Counted from the first letter of the stretch, positions 16,962-26,185 are shown. The stretch is DNA of 64,000 nucleotides from Candidatus Woesearchaeota archaeon (GCA_016185945.1 JACPMR010000004.1:18735-82734), one strand, 5' to 3'. The notes: generated from the letters alone by a model not told the origin. Made by a program: numbers and translations.

Positions 16962-17156
16962 GCGTCGGTGGTCTAATGGCTATGACTCGAGCCTTCCAAG
17001 CTCGGTATCCGGGTTCAAAACAACGGCGAAGAAAAAGCAGATTAGAAAGGGCGTTAAAAACAACAAGCGCGAGAGCGGCTTGTCGATAAATGCACTAAAA
17101 AGCCGCTTGCATCAAAGCCAAACAACTTCATCGTTATGGAATTCCCGGCCGACGCA
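16962..17156 (+). tRNA. tRNA-Gly(TCC) interrupted by a ~124-base insertion in the T loop
   Basis: Acceptor GCGTCGG (16962-16968) pairs with CCGACGC (17149-17155). D arm GTCTAATGGCTATGAC, anticodon stem CGAGC/GCTCG, loop CTTCCAA (anticodon TCC at 16995-16997) and T stem CCGGG (17009-17013)/CCCGG (17144-17148) are all good. Between them the T loop starts TTCAA at 17014 and ends ATT at 17143, with about 124 extra bases. The insert folds: AACG/CGTT and GAAG/CTTC pair its ends and GCGGCTT/AAGCCGC pairs inside. The simplest reading is an archaeal intron around position 58/60; the exact splice sites are ambiguous. Confidence 0.82.
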
Positions 17157-17157
17157 T

Positions 17158-17784
17158 TTATTTTTTAATTTCTGTTACTGTTTTTGTTGTTTGCTTGACA
17201 ATCTTCTTGGAAGGCGCCTTTGCTTTCACGGCTGGCTTTTTATGAATTATTTTTTTGCCTGATTTTCTTGCCCTAAAAGAGCCCGCTTTCTTGGGAGCAA
17301 TCAACTTTAATTTCTTAATATCGCCTTGCGATTTTTTTAATGCAGAATTAAGCTTCTTTTCTTTGGCTGAATATTTTTTTGAAGCTGCAAAAAGCTTCCT
17401 TATAGAAGAGTCGTGGCTTGAAATTTTTCTTGCTGTTTCCTGCTGTTTTGACAAAATATTGTTTATGCCTTTGCCAAGGGAGTTTATCGACTCTATTGAG
17501 CCGGATATTGACTTGCCTATTACATCAATTTTTGATTGGGCATTTAAATTAAGATTATTTTGCATGCTTATATCTGACGCATTCTTGTATGTTTGGCTTT
17601 CCATATTTGATAATTCACCCTTAATCGCAGAGATCCCTGATTCTATGGAAGAAAGCCGGGCATCTATGTGCTCCAGCCGGTTGTTAATGCCTGATATGTC
17701 TGCTCTGACAAACCTGAAGGACTCCATTGTCTTTGATTTATGAACCAAAAAATCCTTTCTTAACCCCAATGTACACCACTCCAA
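17158..17784 (-). CDS. Coiled-coil protein with basic C-terminal tail
   Basis: A 208-residue protein. Residues about 25-150 form a coiled coil rich in Ser/Ile/Asn (SGINNRLEHIDARLSSIESG). The last 60 residues are Lys/Ala/Pro-rich (KPAVKAKAPSKKIVKQ), resembling histone-like DNA-binding tails. A later start at Met 20 (17727) is possible. It ends two bases from the 3' end of tRNA-Gly on the opposite strand. Possibly a nucleoid or RNA-binding scaffold (inference). Confidence 0.6.
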   Translation of the reverse strand: MEWCTLGLRKDFLVHKSKTMESFRFVRADISGINNRLEHIDARLSSIESGISAIKGELSNMESQTYKNASDISMQNNLNLNAQSKIDVIGKSISGSIESINSLGKGINNILSKQQETARKISSHDSSIRKLFAASKKYSAKEKKLNSALKKSQGDIKKLKLIAPKKAGSFRARKSGKKIIHKKPAVKAKAPSKKIVKQTTKTVTEIKK

Positions 17785-17869
17785 AATGGCAAAAAAGGTA
17801 TAAATATTTAAATGTTGTGTATTTTTATGCCCAAATAATTTTATAAAGGAAACTCAAATAGCGTCAAAT

Positions 17870-18559
17870 ATGCTAAGTATAGTGATTCCAACTTTAAATG
17901 AGGAAAAATATCTGCCGAAATTATTGAGCTCAATCAAAAAGCAGAATTTCAAGCAAAAATACGAAGTAATAGTTGCAGATGCGAACTCAAAGGATTCAAC
18001 CAGAGACATAGCAAATAGGTATGGGTGCAGAATAGTTAAAGGAGGCAATCATGCTGTAGGCAAAAATAATGGTGCTAGAGCAGCTAAAGGGGACATCTTA
18101 TTAATAATTGATGCCGATGCAGTGATGCCCAAAAAATTTTTAACAAAGAATTTCCAAGAATTCACAAAAAAAAACTTGGACGTTGCATCTTGCTACATAA
18201 AACCAATTGATGGTAAATTCATCGATAAAATCACCCACATAATATTTAATTCTTTTTGTTTTTCTTTTAAGAAAATTAATCCAGTTGTTCCTAGCCTTTG
18301 CTTTTTTGTCAAAAAAAATTTCTTCTTCAAAATTGGTGGTTTTGACGAAAAAGTTCCGTGGTTCGTTGACCTCGATTTTGCTAATAAGCTTCCAAAAGAT
18401 ACTAGGTATGATATTCTCCCAGTAAATGTTAATGTTTCTGTAAGAATGGCGGAAAGACTCGGAAGATTCAGACAGGCAAGAATATTTTTTTTATTAGGAC
18501 TGCTTAGAATTATAAAAAGAAATTATTATGGAAGCTACAACTTGAAGGAGAGAAAATAA
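17870..18559 (+). CDS. Family 2 glycosyltransferase
   Basis: A 229-residue GT-A enzyme: VIPTLNEEKYLPKLLSSI at the N-terminus, nucleotide-binding ADANSKDST, the metal-binding IDADAVM (D-x-D), then GGFDEKVPWFVDLDFANK with the acceptor-site acid residues. One C-terminal hydrophobic stretch (IFFLLGLLRII) may attach it to the membrane. It likely adds a sugar to a lipid or surface glycan. A membrane protein gene follows 24 bases later. Confidence 0.85.
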   Translation: MLSIVIPTLNEEKYLPKLLSSIKKQNFKQKYEVIVADANSKDSTRDIANRYGCRIVKGGNHAVGKNNGARAAKGDILLIIDADAVMPKKFLTKNFQEFTKKNLDVASCYIKPIDGKFIDKITHIIFNSFCFSFKKINPVVPSLCFFVKKNFFFKIGGFDEKVPWFVDLDFANKLPKDTRYDILPVNVNVSVRMAERLGRFRQARIFFLLGLLRIIKRNYYGSYNLKERK

Positions 18560-18583
18560 ATAACGAGATTTTGTGCAGTCACT

Positions 18584-19156
18584 ATGAAGAAAAAAACATT
18601 AAACAACAAGTTGATTGCATCTAAATCAATATTTCTTAATATATTCATGCTACTATTGATTGTAATCCTATTATTTTCGATGAATAAGGTTAAGGATTTC
18701 GGCAGTTTACTAATGTATATGTCTACGTTCGTGCTCATTTTGCATATATGGTTGGGTGCTCATTACATAATAAATTACCTAAAAGCCAAAGAAGATATAA
18801 CAAACTATATTATTGATATATTTCTTTTAGCTTTATTACTAGTTGGAGTGTTATATTTTCAAAAGCTAGTAATATGGAGTATTATATTTGCATTGTTATT
18901 TACATTCGCCATTATAAAATATAGAATGATATACAATTCTTCTAACAATGATAAAATAAAAAAATATATAACAATAAAAATAAGGAATGAAATTTCTGCT
19001 ATATATCTTTTAACTTCTATGGCTGGATTAGCCTATATCTTCAGAAATAATAATATTATATTATTACTATTACAAATTGCAACATTCTTTTTCCAGATTT
19101 TTTTTGTGATTTGGCTTATTTTTATTAAGAAAGTGTATGTGATATTTAATCGCTAA
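18584..19156 (+). CDS. Hypothetical membrane protein
   Basis: A 190-residue, very hydrophobic protein with about six predicted membrane helices and a basic N-terminus (MKKKTLNNKLIASK). It is AT-rich, with many Ile/Leu/Asn codons. It lies just behind the glycosyltransferase and may belong to the same surface-glycan function. Its last 4 bases overlap the end of the convergent smc gene. No family recognised. Confidence 0.6.
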   Translation: MKKKTLNNKLIASKSIFLNIFMLLLIVILLFSMNKVKDFGSLLMYMSTFVLILHIWLGAHYIINYLKAKEDITNYIIDIFLLALLLVGVLYFQKLVIWSIIFALLFTFAIIKYRMIYNSSNNDKIKKYITIKIRNEISAIYLLTSMAGLAYIFRNNNIILLLLQIATFFFQIFFVIWLIFIKKVYVIFNR

Positions 19157-22100
19157 ATCTTCAAGCTCACTACTTGCGATACGCCATCTTGGTTCATTGA
19201 AACCCCGTAAAGTATGTCTGCCTCTGATACTACATTGTCATTGTGGCTTATCATTATGTACTGGGCTTTCTCAGCGTATTTTCTTATAAGCTTTGCAAGC
19301 TTCTCGCTGTTGTGCTTGTCCAATGCCGCATCAACCTCGTCAAGCACATAGAAAGAAGCTGGTTCGTGCTCCTGTATCGCAAAGATGAACGCCAAGGCAG
19401 TTAATGTCTTTTCCCCGCCTGAAAGCCCCCTTATGTCCAGAAACTTGCTTCCCGTTATCTTGACGTTTATCCTGACCCCTGCCTCAAAGGGATTTTCCTC
19501 ATTTTCAATTACAAGGTTTGCCTCTGCCCCCTTTGTCGTAAGCATCCCGAAGAAGTTCTTGAAATTTTTATCCACAACCTCGAATGTCCCCATAAACAAT
19601 TCCTTTTTCTTCCCTTCTATCTCATTCATCATGGCCAATACATCTCCCTTCTCCTTTCCGAGCTTTTCCTTCTTCTCCAAAAATTCATTGTACTGCCTTT
19701 CTGCCTCGTCATAAACTTCCAAAGCCCTCATGTTTACCGAGCCGATTTCCTCCCTCATCCTCTCAAATTTTGAGATTTCATTTTTCAGCTGCTCTTCTGT
19801 CTTCTCCATGTCGAGCTTCACCCCTTCGTACTGCCCGAATTCCTGGTTTAATGCAGCTAATTGTGCGGCTATTTCAGCATTTTTTAGAGAGTTAAAATTA
19901 ACCTTTATTTCTACTTGCCTGCTTTCCTCAATAAGCTTATCAATTCCAAGTTCATTCTTCTGTATTTCCTCATTTATTTGTCCCTGCTTGCCGAACAATG
20001 ACTTGAATTTTGTATAGAACTCTTTTGCAAGATTCTCTTTCTCCTTGAGCAATAATTCTTTTTGTGAAATTGAATCCTGTAATCTCTTTTGTTCATTGTT
20101 GAAATCTTCCTCGTCCTTGTCAAGCTGCTTGAGTATTTTTTCCGTCTTCTCCTTGTCAGGCAGGAATATGTTTATTATCTGCGCATCTATGTTCTTTATC
20201 TCAGAGCTTAGCCTTATTATCTCTTCGCTCAGCTGCTTGAATTTCTGCTCGAAAGTGTTGAGCTCTGCAAGCAATGTTGGGTCGTTGAGCTGCGCAATTG
20301 CATTCCTCAATTTTTGCTTTTCAATTTTTAGATTTGTCAATTCCTTGTTGCAGTCTGATATCTTGCTGATTATTTTATTTATTTCATTGTCAATGTCCTT
20401 TTCTTTTGATTGAAATGCCTTCTGCTGCTGCCTTGATGCCTCTGTGTCGCCTGTCTCTAAATGCATTGAGGTTTCTGACTTGATAATCTCGCCTTCAAGG
20501 ACTGCCTTTTTCTCCCTCAGCTCTGTTATTTTTGCCTCGTTCCCGCTTCTCCTTTTTTCAAGTACAGATATTATATTTTCAAGCTCCTGCACTTTTTTAT
20601 CATTCTCTGCAATGCTTTCAGCTACTTCCCTTTCCTTGAATCCGAATGCCTCTTTCTTTCGCTCTCTAAAACCGCCGTGCATTGCCCCGCTTACCTCTGC
20701 AACATCCCCGTCAAGGGTGACAAACTTTGCCTTCCCAATGCCCAGTCTAGTCGCAGCATGTATGTTGTCAACAATTAATGCATCAGAAAAAACATAGGAG
20801 AATACTTTCTTGAATTTCTGCTCATAGGAAACTAAGCTTATAGCCAAGTCGTGCACTCCTTTCGCCCCCAACAGCTTTTTGGCTTCCTGGCTTGGCTCCT
20901 TTGCATTCAGCTTGTTCAACGGCAGGAATGTGGCTGTCCCCAGCCTGTTTTCCTTGAGGTAATTTATAAGCTCTGCCGCAAGCTTGTCTGTCTCAACAAC
21001 AATGCTTTTAATTCTTGATCCTGCTGCCATTTCAAGGGCAACGGCATATTTTGAGCTTACATTGCCTAGGTCGGCAATTGTGCCGTAAATTCCCTCCCTT
21101 TTGCCTTTAAGCTCAAGAATTTTCTTTACAGCCAAATCCCCTCTTGCTACTTCCCTTATTGTTATGTCTTTGGCTCGCAATTTTGCAAGCTCCTCATTAA
21201 GGTTATTTAGTTTTCTTCTTGCTTCGGAAAGCTGAATAGCCAAACTCGAGTCCTCGTCAAGGCATTTATTGAGCTCCAATGTTGTGCTCTTGAAATTCTG
21301 CCTCTTGTCCTTCAAAAGCTCCATCTGCTGCCTGTGCTCTCTCTCGACATCAATGACTTTCTGCATCCTGTCTTCTATCAAGCTGATTTCGTGGTTAATC
21401 CTGTCTTTCTCTCTTATAAGATTGTGCTGGCTTTCCCTCAAGGAAGTCGTTTCTTTTTGCAGCTCTTCTGCCTTTTTGTCAATCTCCTCCACTTTTCTTT
21501 CTATATCAGCAATATTATCCATCTGGTTCTTTTCCTTGAACTTCAGTATCTTGCTGCTTATTGTTTCCCTGTCTTTATTCAGGGATTTAATCTGCCCCCC
21601 ATAATCATCTTTTTCTTTTGTTAGTTGTATTATTCTGTTTTCCACATCTCCAATGCTTTCCTTCAAGTCATTCCTTCTCTGTTTTATCTTGCTCAGCTCG
21701 TTTTTTAGCGTGTCAATTCTTGAATTATGCTTTGTCAGGTCAATCTTCAATGTCTCGACTTCCTTGTTGAGCTTTACTTGCTCAATTTCCCCTTTCTCTT
21801 CAATTTCCTTTGATATTGCCTCTATCTGCCTTTTCTTTTCCTCGTTTTCCTGCTTTAATTTTGCAATTTTCTCCCTTAAGGATTCAAGCTCCTTGCTGCC
21901 TGCATCTATCTTATCCTGTACCTGCCTTTTTTCAGCATCTTTCTTGTCAACCTGGATTTTCAAATAACTTGCCTTGTATTTCTTTATGTTGTCAGTCATG
22001 TTCTTGTATTTCAATGCCTGGTCCCTGTCCTTCCTCAGCTCTTTAAGGTAAGTGCTTCTTTCTGTAAGGATTAAATCTGTTTCCCTTAAATGCTGCTCAA

Positions 22101-22722
22101 CCTTCTCAAGTTCAATCATTGCCTTGTGCTTTCTCTCCTCATAGACTGAAATGCCTGCAATGTCCTCTATAAGCTTCCTCCTGTCTTCAGGATGCATCTC
22201 CACAAACTTTATTATGTCTCCTTGAAGTATTATGTTGTAGCCATCAGGGTCTATTTTTGCCAGTGAAAGAAGATTTGTTATCTGCTGCCTTGTCATTGCT
22301 TTGTCATTAATCTTGTAAATTGACTGCCCGTTCTGCCTTACAATCCTAGATATTTTTACTTCCTTGTCTTCTGTTGGGAACACCTTGCTTGTGTTGTCAA
22401 AGTAAATGCTTACCTCGCCATGCTTTGCCGGCTTTTTTGTTTTGCCGCCATTATAGATAAGGTTGGCTGACTTTTCTGCCCTTAAGTCCCTTGAGGAAGA
22501 CTTGCCGAGAACAAAGCATAGTGCATCTAAGACATTAGATTTTCCAGCTCCGTTTGGGCCTAGAACGCAGTTGAAATTACCTCCAAAGAGTATTTCAGTG
22601 TGCTTGGCAAAGGACTTGAACCCCTGCATGACTATCTTGTTTATCCTTGTTGCTTTTAATGCCTGCTCTGCTATTGCTATCTGGTGTATTGCTAGGTTAT
22701 CGCTTGGAGCCTGTCCTTCCAT
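19153..22722 (-). CDS. smc: Chromosome segregation protein SMC
   Basis: A 1189-residue SMC with full architecture: head with Walker A GPNGAGKSN and Q-loop ILQGDIIKF, a coiled coil, a hinge around residues 510-690 (including GVHDLAISLVSYEQKF and the DGDVAEVSGAMHGGF Gly-rich motif), a second coiled coil, and a head with signature LSGGEKTLTALAFIFAI and Walker B FYVLDEVDAALD. It compacts and separates chromosomes. A partner ScpA/ScpB is not in the window. The N-terminal 26 residues before TRINKIVMQGFKSF are an unusual extension. Confidence 0.95.
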   Translation of the reverse strand: MEGQAPSDNLAIHQIAIAEQALKATRINKIVMQGFKSFAKHTEILFGGNFNCVLGPNGAGKSNVLDALCFVLGKSSSRDLRAEKSANLIYNGGKTKKPAKHGEVSIYFDNTSKVFPTEDKEVKISRIVRQNGQSIYKINDKAMTRQQITNLLSLAKIDPDGYNIILQGDIIKFVEMHPEDRRKLIEDIAGISVYEERKHKAMIELEKVEQHLRETDLILTERSTYLKELRKDRDQALKYKNMTDNIKKYKASYLKIQVDKKDAEKRQVQDKIDAGSKELESLREKIAKLKQENEEKKRQIEAISKEIEEKGEIEQVKLNKEVETLKIDLTKHNSRIDTLKNELSKIKQRRNDLKESIGDVENRIIQLTKEKDDYGGQIKSLNKDRETISSKILKFKEKNQMDNIADIERKVEEIDKKAEELQKETTSLRESQHNLIREKDRINHEISLIEDRMQKVIDVEREHRQQMELLKDKRQNFKSTTLELNKCLDEDSSLAIQLSEARRKLNNLNEELAKLRAKDITIREVARGDLAVKKILELKGKREGIYGTIADLGNVSSKYAVALEMAAGSRIKSIVVETDKLAAELINYLKENRLGTATFLPLNKLNAKEPSQEAKKLLGAKGVHDLAISLVSYEQKFKKVFSYVFSDALIVDNIHAATRLGIGKAKFVTLDGDVAEVSGAMHGGFRERKKEAFGFKEREVAESIAENDKKVQELENIISVLEKRRSGNEAKITELREKKAVLEGEIIKSETSMHLETGDTEASRQQQKAFQSKEKDIDNEINKIISKISDCNKELTNLKIEKQKLRNAIAQLNDPTLLAELNTFEQKFKQLSEEIIRLSSEIKNIDAQIINIFLPDKEKTEKILKQLDKDEEDFNNEQKRLQDSISQKELLLKEKENLAKEFYTKFKSLFGKQGQINEEIQKNELGIDKLIEESRQVEIKVNFNSLKNAEIAAQLAALNQEFGQYEGVKLDMEKTEEQLKNEISKFERMREEIGSVNMRALEVYDEAERQYNEFLEKKEKLGKEKGDVLAMMNEIEGKKKELFMGTFEVVDKNFKNFFGMLTTKGAEANLVIENEENPFEAGVRINVKITGSKFLDIRGLSGGEKTLTALAFIFAIQEHEPASFYVLDEVDAALDKHNSEKLAKLIRKYAEKAQYIMISHNDNVVSEADILYGVSMNQDGVSQVVSLKI

Positions 22723-22799
22723 GAGAATTCAGCTATGTTGGTGATATTTAAAGGTTATTGTTGTGTAAAGTGAAGTTGTTAAGTGTCCACTTTCAAAAA

Positions 22800-22950
22800 T
22801 TAAAACAATCCGAGACCTATGCGCTCTCCTGAGTGGAGTAGGTAACCCTCGTATTAAAGTATTGCTTGATAGATACAAGATAACAAAACTGAAGTTGCGG
22901 AGTACCCTAACCTTAGGAAAGAACAAGGGTCACATATTGTTGGTATAAGA
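22800..22950. other. Gap between smc and the recombinase; weak resemblance to structured element
   Basis: The 277-base gap 22723-22999 has no credible ORF. On the minus strand, AATACGAGGGTTACC followed by CAGGAGAGCGC resembles scrambled end motifs of the structured element family, and GAGTGGAGTAGG/ACTCC can pair. The match is too weak to call a copy. Both flanking genes point the same way, so part of this may be the smc upstream region. Confidence 0.25.
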
Positions 22951-22999
22951 TGTTAAATATGTATACTTAATGATTTGACTTAAAATGTCGGTTTTTGGA

Positions 23000-23740
23000 T
23001 TAAATGAGATTTGCCAGCTTTTTTATATCTTTATTCGCTACATGCGTATAAATCTGAGTTGTCTGGAGATTTGAGTGCCCCAATAATTTCTGGATATGCC
23101 TAATATCTGCGCCTGCTTCCAGCAAATGTGTCGCAAAGCTGTGCCTTAAAATATGAGGAGTGACTTTTTTGCCTATTGCGGCTTTTCTGGCAGCCTTTTT
23201 AACAATTGTCTGCACTGTCCGCTTATCATATTTCTTGCCAAAATTGGAAAGGAAGACATATCCATCTTTCTTCAAGTTAAAATATTCAATAAAACTTTTC
23301 AGTTTTTCATGAAAAAATACTATTCTTTCTTTATCGCCTTTTGCTGTCTTAAGATGGATTGTGCCTCTTTGGAAATCAATGTCTTCCCATTTCAGATTGA
23401 CTATTTCATTAGCTCTTATGCCAGAATAATAAAAAAACATCAAAACCAGCCTGTGCTTGATGTTCAGCGTTGATTCAAACAATTTATTCACTTCATCTTT
23501 ATTCAAAACTACAGGAAGCTTTCCCTTGTTTTTTGCCAAAGGGATTTTCTCATCAAATTTCTTGTTCAGAACATTTTCATGGAAGAACTTCAATGCAAAG
23601 TAAGCTGACCTCATGTATGACCTGCTTTTGTCTGAATATTTCAGCAAGAATTCTCTTGGGCTTAATTCAGAGTGGATAAAACTCCTAATTATTGATAAGT
23701 ATGCTTTATCTGTTTGCTTTGAGTATTTCCTTAATCTCAA
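23000..23740 (-). CDS. Xer-type tyrosine recombinase (XerA/IntI-like position)
   Basis: A 246-residue recombinase with all catalytic residues: Arg in SGIRANEI, Lys in TAKGDKER, HILRHSF (H-x-x-R), LLGHSN (H) and the nucleophilic Tyr in TQIYTHV. An N-terminal SAM-like domain is short (about 85 residues). The start is a TTG at 23740 with a TTTTTATATAC box about 15 bases upstream. It lacks the roughly 20-residue insertion that marks integron integrases, so it is XerA-like by sequence. Its position, divergent from a cassette-like array starting 40 bases away, is that of an integron integrase. Confidence 0.88.
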   Translation of the reverse strand: MRLRKYSKQTDKAYLSIIRSFIHSELSPREFLLKYSDKSRSYMRSAYFALKFFHENVLNKKFDEKIPLAKNKGKLPVVLNKDEVNKLFESTLNIKHRLVLMFFYYSGIRANEIVNLKWEDIDFQRGTIHLKTAKGDKERIVFFHEKLKSFIEYFNLKKDGYVFLSNFGKKYDKRTVQTIVKKAARKAAIGKKVTPHILRHSFATHLLEAGADIRHIQKLLGHSNLQTTQIYTHVANKDIKKLANLI

Positions 23741-23778
23741 TTCTTCCGATAAAGTATATAAAAACTTCGCTTTAACTC

Positions 23779-23830
23779 ATTTAACAAGCTATTAAACAGC
23801 AATTAAAACTGCGTTTAATAGTTGTTAAAA
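23779..23830 (+). repeat. attC-like palindrome next to the recombinase
   Basis: A near-perfect 50-base palindrome: TTTAACAA (23780-23787) pairs with TTGTTAAA (23822-23829) and TATTAAAC (23790-23797) with GTTTAATA (23813-23820). The two paired boxes are separated by two bases on one strand and one on the other, and the outer box begins ATTTAAC, matching the RYYYAAC box of integron attC sites. These are the R/L box pairs expected of an attC hairpin. A second pair, GTTGCCG and GTTGCTGCC with TTCGTTTAA, follows to about 23905. Confidence 0.55.
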
Positions 23831-24039
23831 TCAATTTTTGAGTTGCCGACGATAAAGTTGCCGGTAAACCGTAAATTCTTTAGTTGCTGCCTTCGTTTAA
23901 TCTCACAGAAAAAATAAAAAATGTCAAAAACCATCAAGATTTATTATAATTTGTTGTGGTTTTTGAGCATGCTCGAAAATCGTAAGTATTTGAAATTTAT
24001 TTTTGCGATTTTCGACATGTGAAATAATTCTTATTGTCA

Positions 24040-24130
24040 CATAACAAAGCTTAAACAAAATTTTTTATTATAACTAGCGTAATCGGGGGGCTTTACGAAA
24101 CGATAAACTGAAACTGAATCGGGGGCTAAC
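24040..24130. repeat. Left end of the first cassette block (nested inverted repeats with 36075-36124)
   Basis: GTAATCGGGGGGCTTTA (24079-24095) and GAATCGGGGGCT (24116-24127) occur in reverse complement and mirrored order at 36109-36124 (TAAAGCCCCCGATTAC) and 36075-36086 (AGCCCCCGATTC). The two ends of the 12-kb block are thus about 50-base inverted copies. ATAACAAAGCTTAAAC at 24041 is another attC-like box. The whole gap 23741-24181 consists of such sites; no ORF. Confidence 0.65.
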
Positions 24131-24181
24131 TGATTACAATAAAAGCAAAATTTATATTCAGGAGTCGTTTAACCGCAAAAT

Positions 24182-25666
24182 ATGGAGCAAGTTTCACCTG
24201 CAAAATTTTTGGAATATGCAAGATTCAACTTTAACCAATTGAAAGATGGAAACCAAGAACGAGTATTGATAAACACATATGGATGTATCGCCAAGGGATT
24301 TCACGCTCAAGTTGACCAGTTAATTGAATATATAAAAATTCTAAAAAAGCCTAAATCAGAACTAATAGAATTTCCAAATAAATTTGAATTTATTAAAAAT
24401 ACAAAATTGTTCGCACCTGACCAGATTCTTTTTTTGAATAAGTATAGAAATGATTTAGAACATAGATATTTAGTTCCGCCAAAAGAAGTTGTTCAGTTAT
24501 CATTGGGATATTTAGAATACTTTATAAGAGATTCAAAGGAATTTATGAGTATCCCTGCTAAAACTATAAGAGATTTTATAGATAACAAACTTAAAGAATT
24601 AGATAAAAAATTAAGACATTCTGGTTCAAGGGAATCTACAATTGAAACATACCTCTGGCAAGCAAGGAAGTTCTTTAATTTCTTCGGAAAAAATCCAGAT
24701 TTAATCAATAGTCAAGATGCAGATTACTATCTTCAAAAAATGATTGATGAGAAATACCCAGCTGGTCAAATACAGCATATAGAAGCGATTCTGTATTACA
24801 TCTTTGAAAATATACTAAACAAAAAATGGGAAAAAGGAGCAAAGAGACCTCAAATTCATCATAAAAAACCACCATTTATTGACAAAGGGATGATGGATAA
24901 AATAGTGAAATATGCACCAAGTTTACGAGATAAACTGATTATAAAAGTAATACGCAGTGCAGGATTAAAAACAGGAGAATTAATCAAGCTTAAAGTTAGA
25001 GATATCAATAAATTAAATCTATCCAGCGAGGAATTAATGTTAATGAAGAAGTATATTGGTAATAGAAAAGATGGAAATTTATTCTTAAGCAATGTTGGAA
25101 AACCTTTAGGTCATAGAGGAATACAAAACTTATTCATATCAATTTCCAAAAAAATAAATAAGAGAATCACAAGTGAAATGGTTAGAAAGAGCAATCCTCA
25201 TGTGAGATTTGAAATAGTTGGAGGGAAAAGGAGCTTTTCAAAAAAACCAAGAAAAATTTTATTACAAGATGAACTCCTCACAGAGCAGGAAGTACTAAAA
25301 ATAGCAAAGCACGTTCTTGATGAAAGGAAAAGAGACTATTTCTATTTTGCTTTTCATTTAGGGATTGGTTTAAATCAATTTAAGACCATAAAATTTGAAG
25401 ACATAAATTTTAACAATGGATTTATCAATGTCGCCCCAGCAAAACATTATAATTTTGATAAAATCCAGATTAGTGAAGAAATCACAAATAAACTAAAGGA
25501 ATACTGCAAAAAATATCAAATCAAAAATGGGTTTTTGTTCCCACAAAGAAAAGAGACTATGAGGTACCTTATGGAAAGTGCTGGTAAAGAATCTGGAGTT
25601 AGCCCAAAAAAACTAGGTTATGGTATTTTGGCAAATAGTAAGAAATTTACAGAATACTATAAATGA
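24182..25666 (+). CDS. HEPN-like domain fused to degenerate tyrosine-recombinase-fold protein
   Basis: A 494-residue protein. The first about 135 residues are helical and contain KYRNDLEHRYL, an R-x4-H motif like the HEPN ribonuclease site. Residues about 140-225 resemble a recombinase core-binding domain (STIETYLWQARKFFNFFG). Two recombinase-like half-domains follow (IRSAGLKTGELIKLKVRDIN; FHLGIGLNQFKTIKFEDIN), but the catalytic Arg is Lys in one and Asn in the other, and no H-x-x-R or Tyr motif is seen. It is the first gene of the block; function may be DNA binding or defence, not recombination. Confidence 0.6.
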   Translation: MEQVSPAKFLEYARFNFNQLKDGNQERVLINTYGCIAKGFHAQVDQLIEYIKILKKPKSELIEFPNKFEFIKNTKLFAPDQILFLNKYRNDLEHRYLVPPKEVVQLSLGYLEYFIRDSKEFMSIPAKTIRDFIDNKLKELDKKLRHSGSRESTIETYLWQARKFFNFFGKNPDLINSQDADYYLQKMIDEKYPAGQIQHIEAILYYIFENILNKKWEKGAKRPQIHHKKPPFIDKGMMDKIVKYAPSLRDKLIIKVIRSAGLKTGELIKLKVRDINKLNLSSEELMLMKKYIGNRKDGNLFLSNVGKPLGHRGIQNLFISISKKINKRITSEMVRKSNPHVRFEIVGGKRSFSKKPRKILLQDELLTEQEVLKIAKHVLDERKRDYFYFAFHLGIGLNQFKTIKFEDINFNNGFINVAPAKHYNFDKIQISEEITNKLKEYCKKYQIKNGFLFPQRKETMRYLMESAGKESGVSPKKLGYGILANSKKFTEYYK

Positions 25667-25699
25667 TGATATGGTACAGCAAAATCAACATTAAATAAA

Positions 25700-26185
25700 A
25701 TGATTCCGAAAAAGAAAATTGATTATTCAAAGCTTGCCAAGAACGCAGTTAATAATTTGAAAAAGATAAATGAATTGGCTAAAAAATTCTCCAAATTTGA
25801 ATCCACAAAAGGCGTTCAGAAAGAATTGGACGAAATCCTTAAAATTTCTGATGCCTCAAGATACAAAGGCAATGACAGAAAAACTTATACTGAAATTTGT
25901 GAATCCTTCACAACATTACAGGAAGATTTGGAAGAGATTGATATGCTAACAAGCGACACAATAAAAAAGCTGAACAAGCTTCCGGAAGAAGTAAAGAAAG
26001 ACATTTATTATACGACAGGAATTGATGAGGTTGAAGAATCCGACCAAGGCATTTCAGAAGATAGGGCAGAGCTTCTGGAAACAATGCTGGCATTAGTGGA
26101 AGAAGTAATGGAAGAATCGGGCAGATATTTTAATCTTGACAGGGAGGAATATGTTGAGTTTGAGGATGAGATAAGGGAGTTATGA
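25700..26185 (+). CDS. Acidic helical hypothetical protein
   Basis: A 161-residue protein with a Lys-rich N-terminus (MIPKKKIDYSKLAKNAVNNLKK) and a strongly acidic C-terminal half (EEVMEESGRYFNLDREEYVEFEDEI). Predicted all-helical, possibly coiled coil. It follows the HEPN-like gene by 33 bases and precedes the GmrSD-like gene; it could be a regulator or partner of either. Not recognised. Confidence 0.55.
   Translation: MIPKKKIDYSKLAKNAVNNLKKINELAKKFSKFESTKGVQKELDEILKISDASRYKGNDRKTYTEICESFTTLQEDLEEIDMLTSDTIKKLNKLPEEVKKDIYYTTGIDEVEESDQGISEDRAELLETMLALVEEVMEESGRYFNLDREEYVEFEDEIREL

Noticed and set aside
17009..17148. A perfect bulge-helix-bulge splice motif in tRNA-Gly
   Set aside because: AACG/CGTT and GAAG/CTTC pair the ends of the insert, but the flanking loops are 5 x 3 and 2 x 2 rather than two 3-base bulges. 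The intron is still the best explanation, but splice sites are left open.
22729..22926. A 65-residue ORF upstream of smc
   Set aside because: No family resemblance, no ribosome-binding site or TATA box at its start, and it runs through a region with repeat-like motifs.
23000..23740. Calling the recombinase a true integron integrase (IntI)
   Set aside because: The protein is only 246 residues and lacks the extra segment between the Lys motif and H-x-x-R that defines IntI. By sequence it is XerA-like; only its position is integrase-like.
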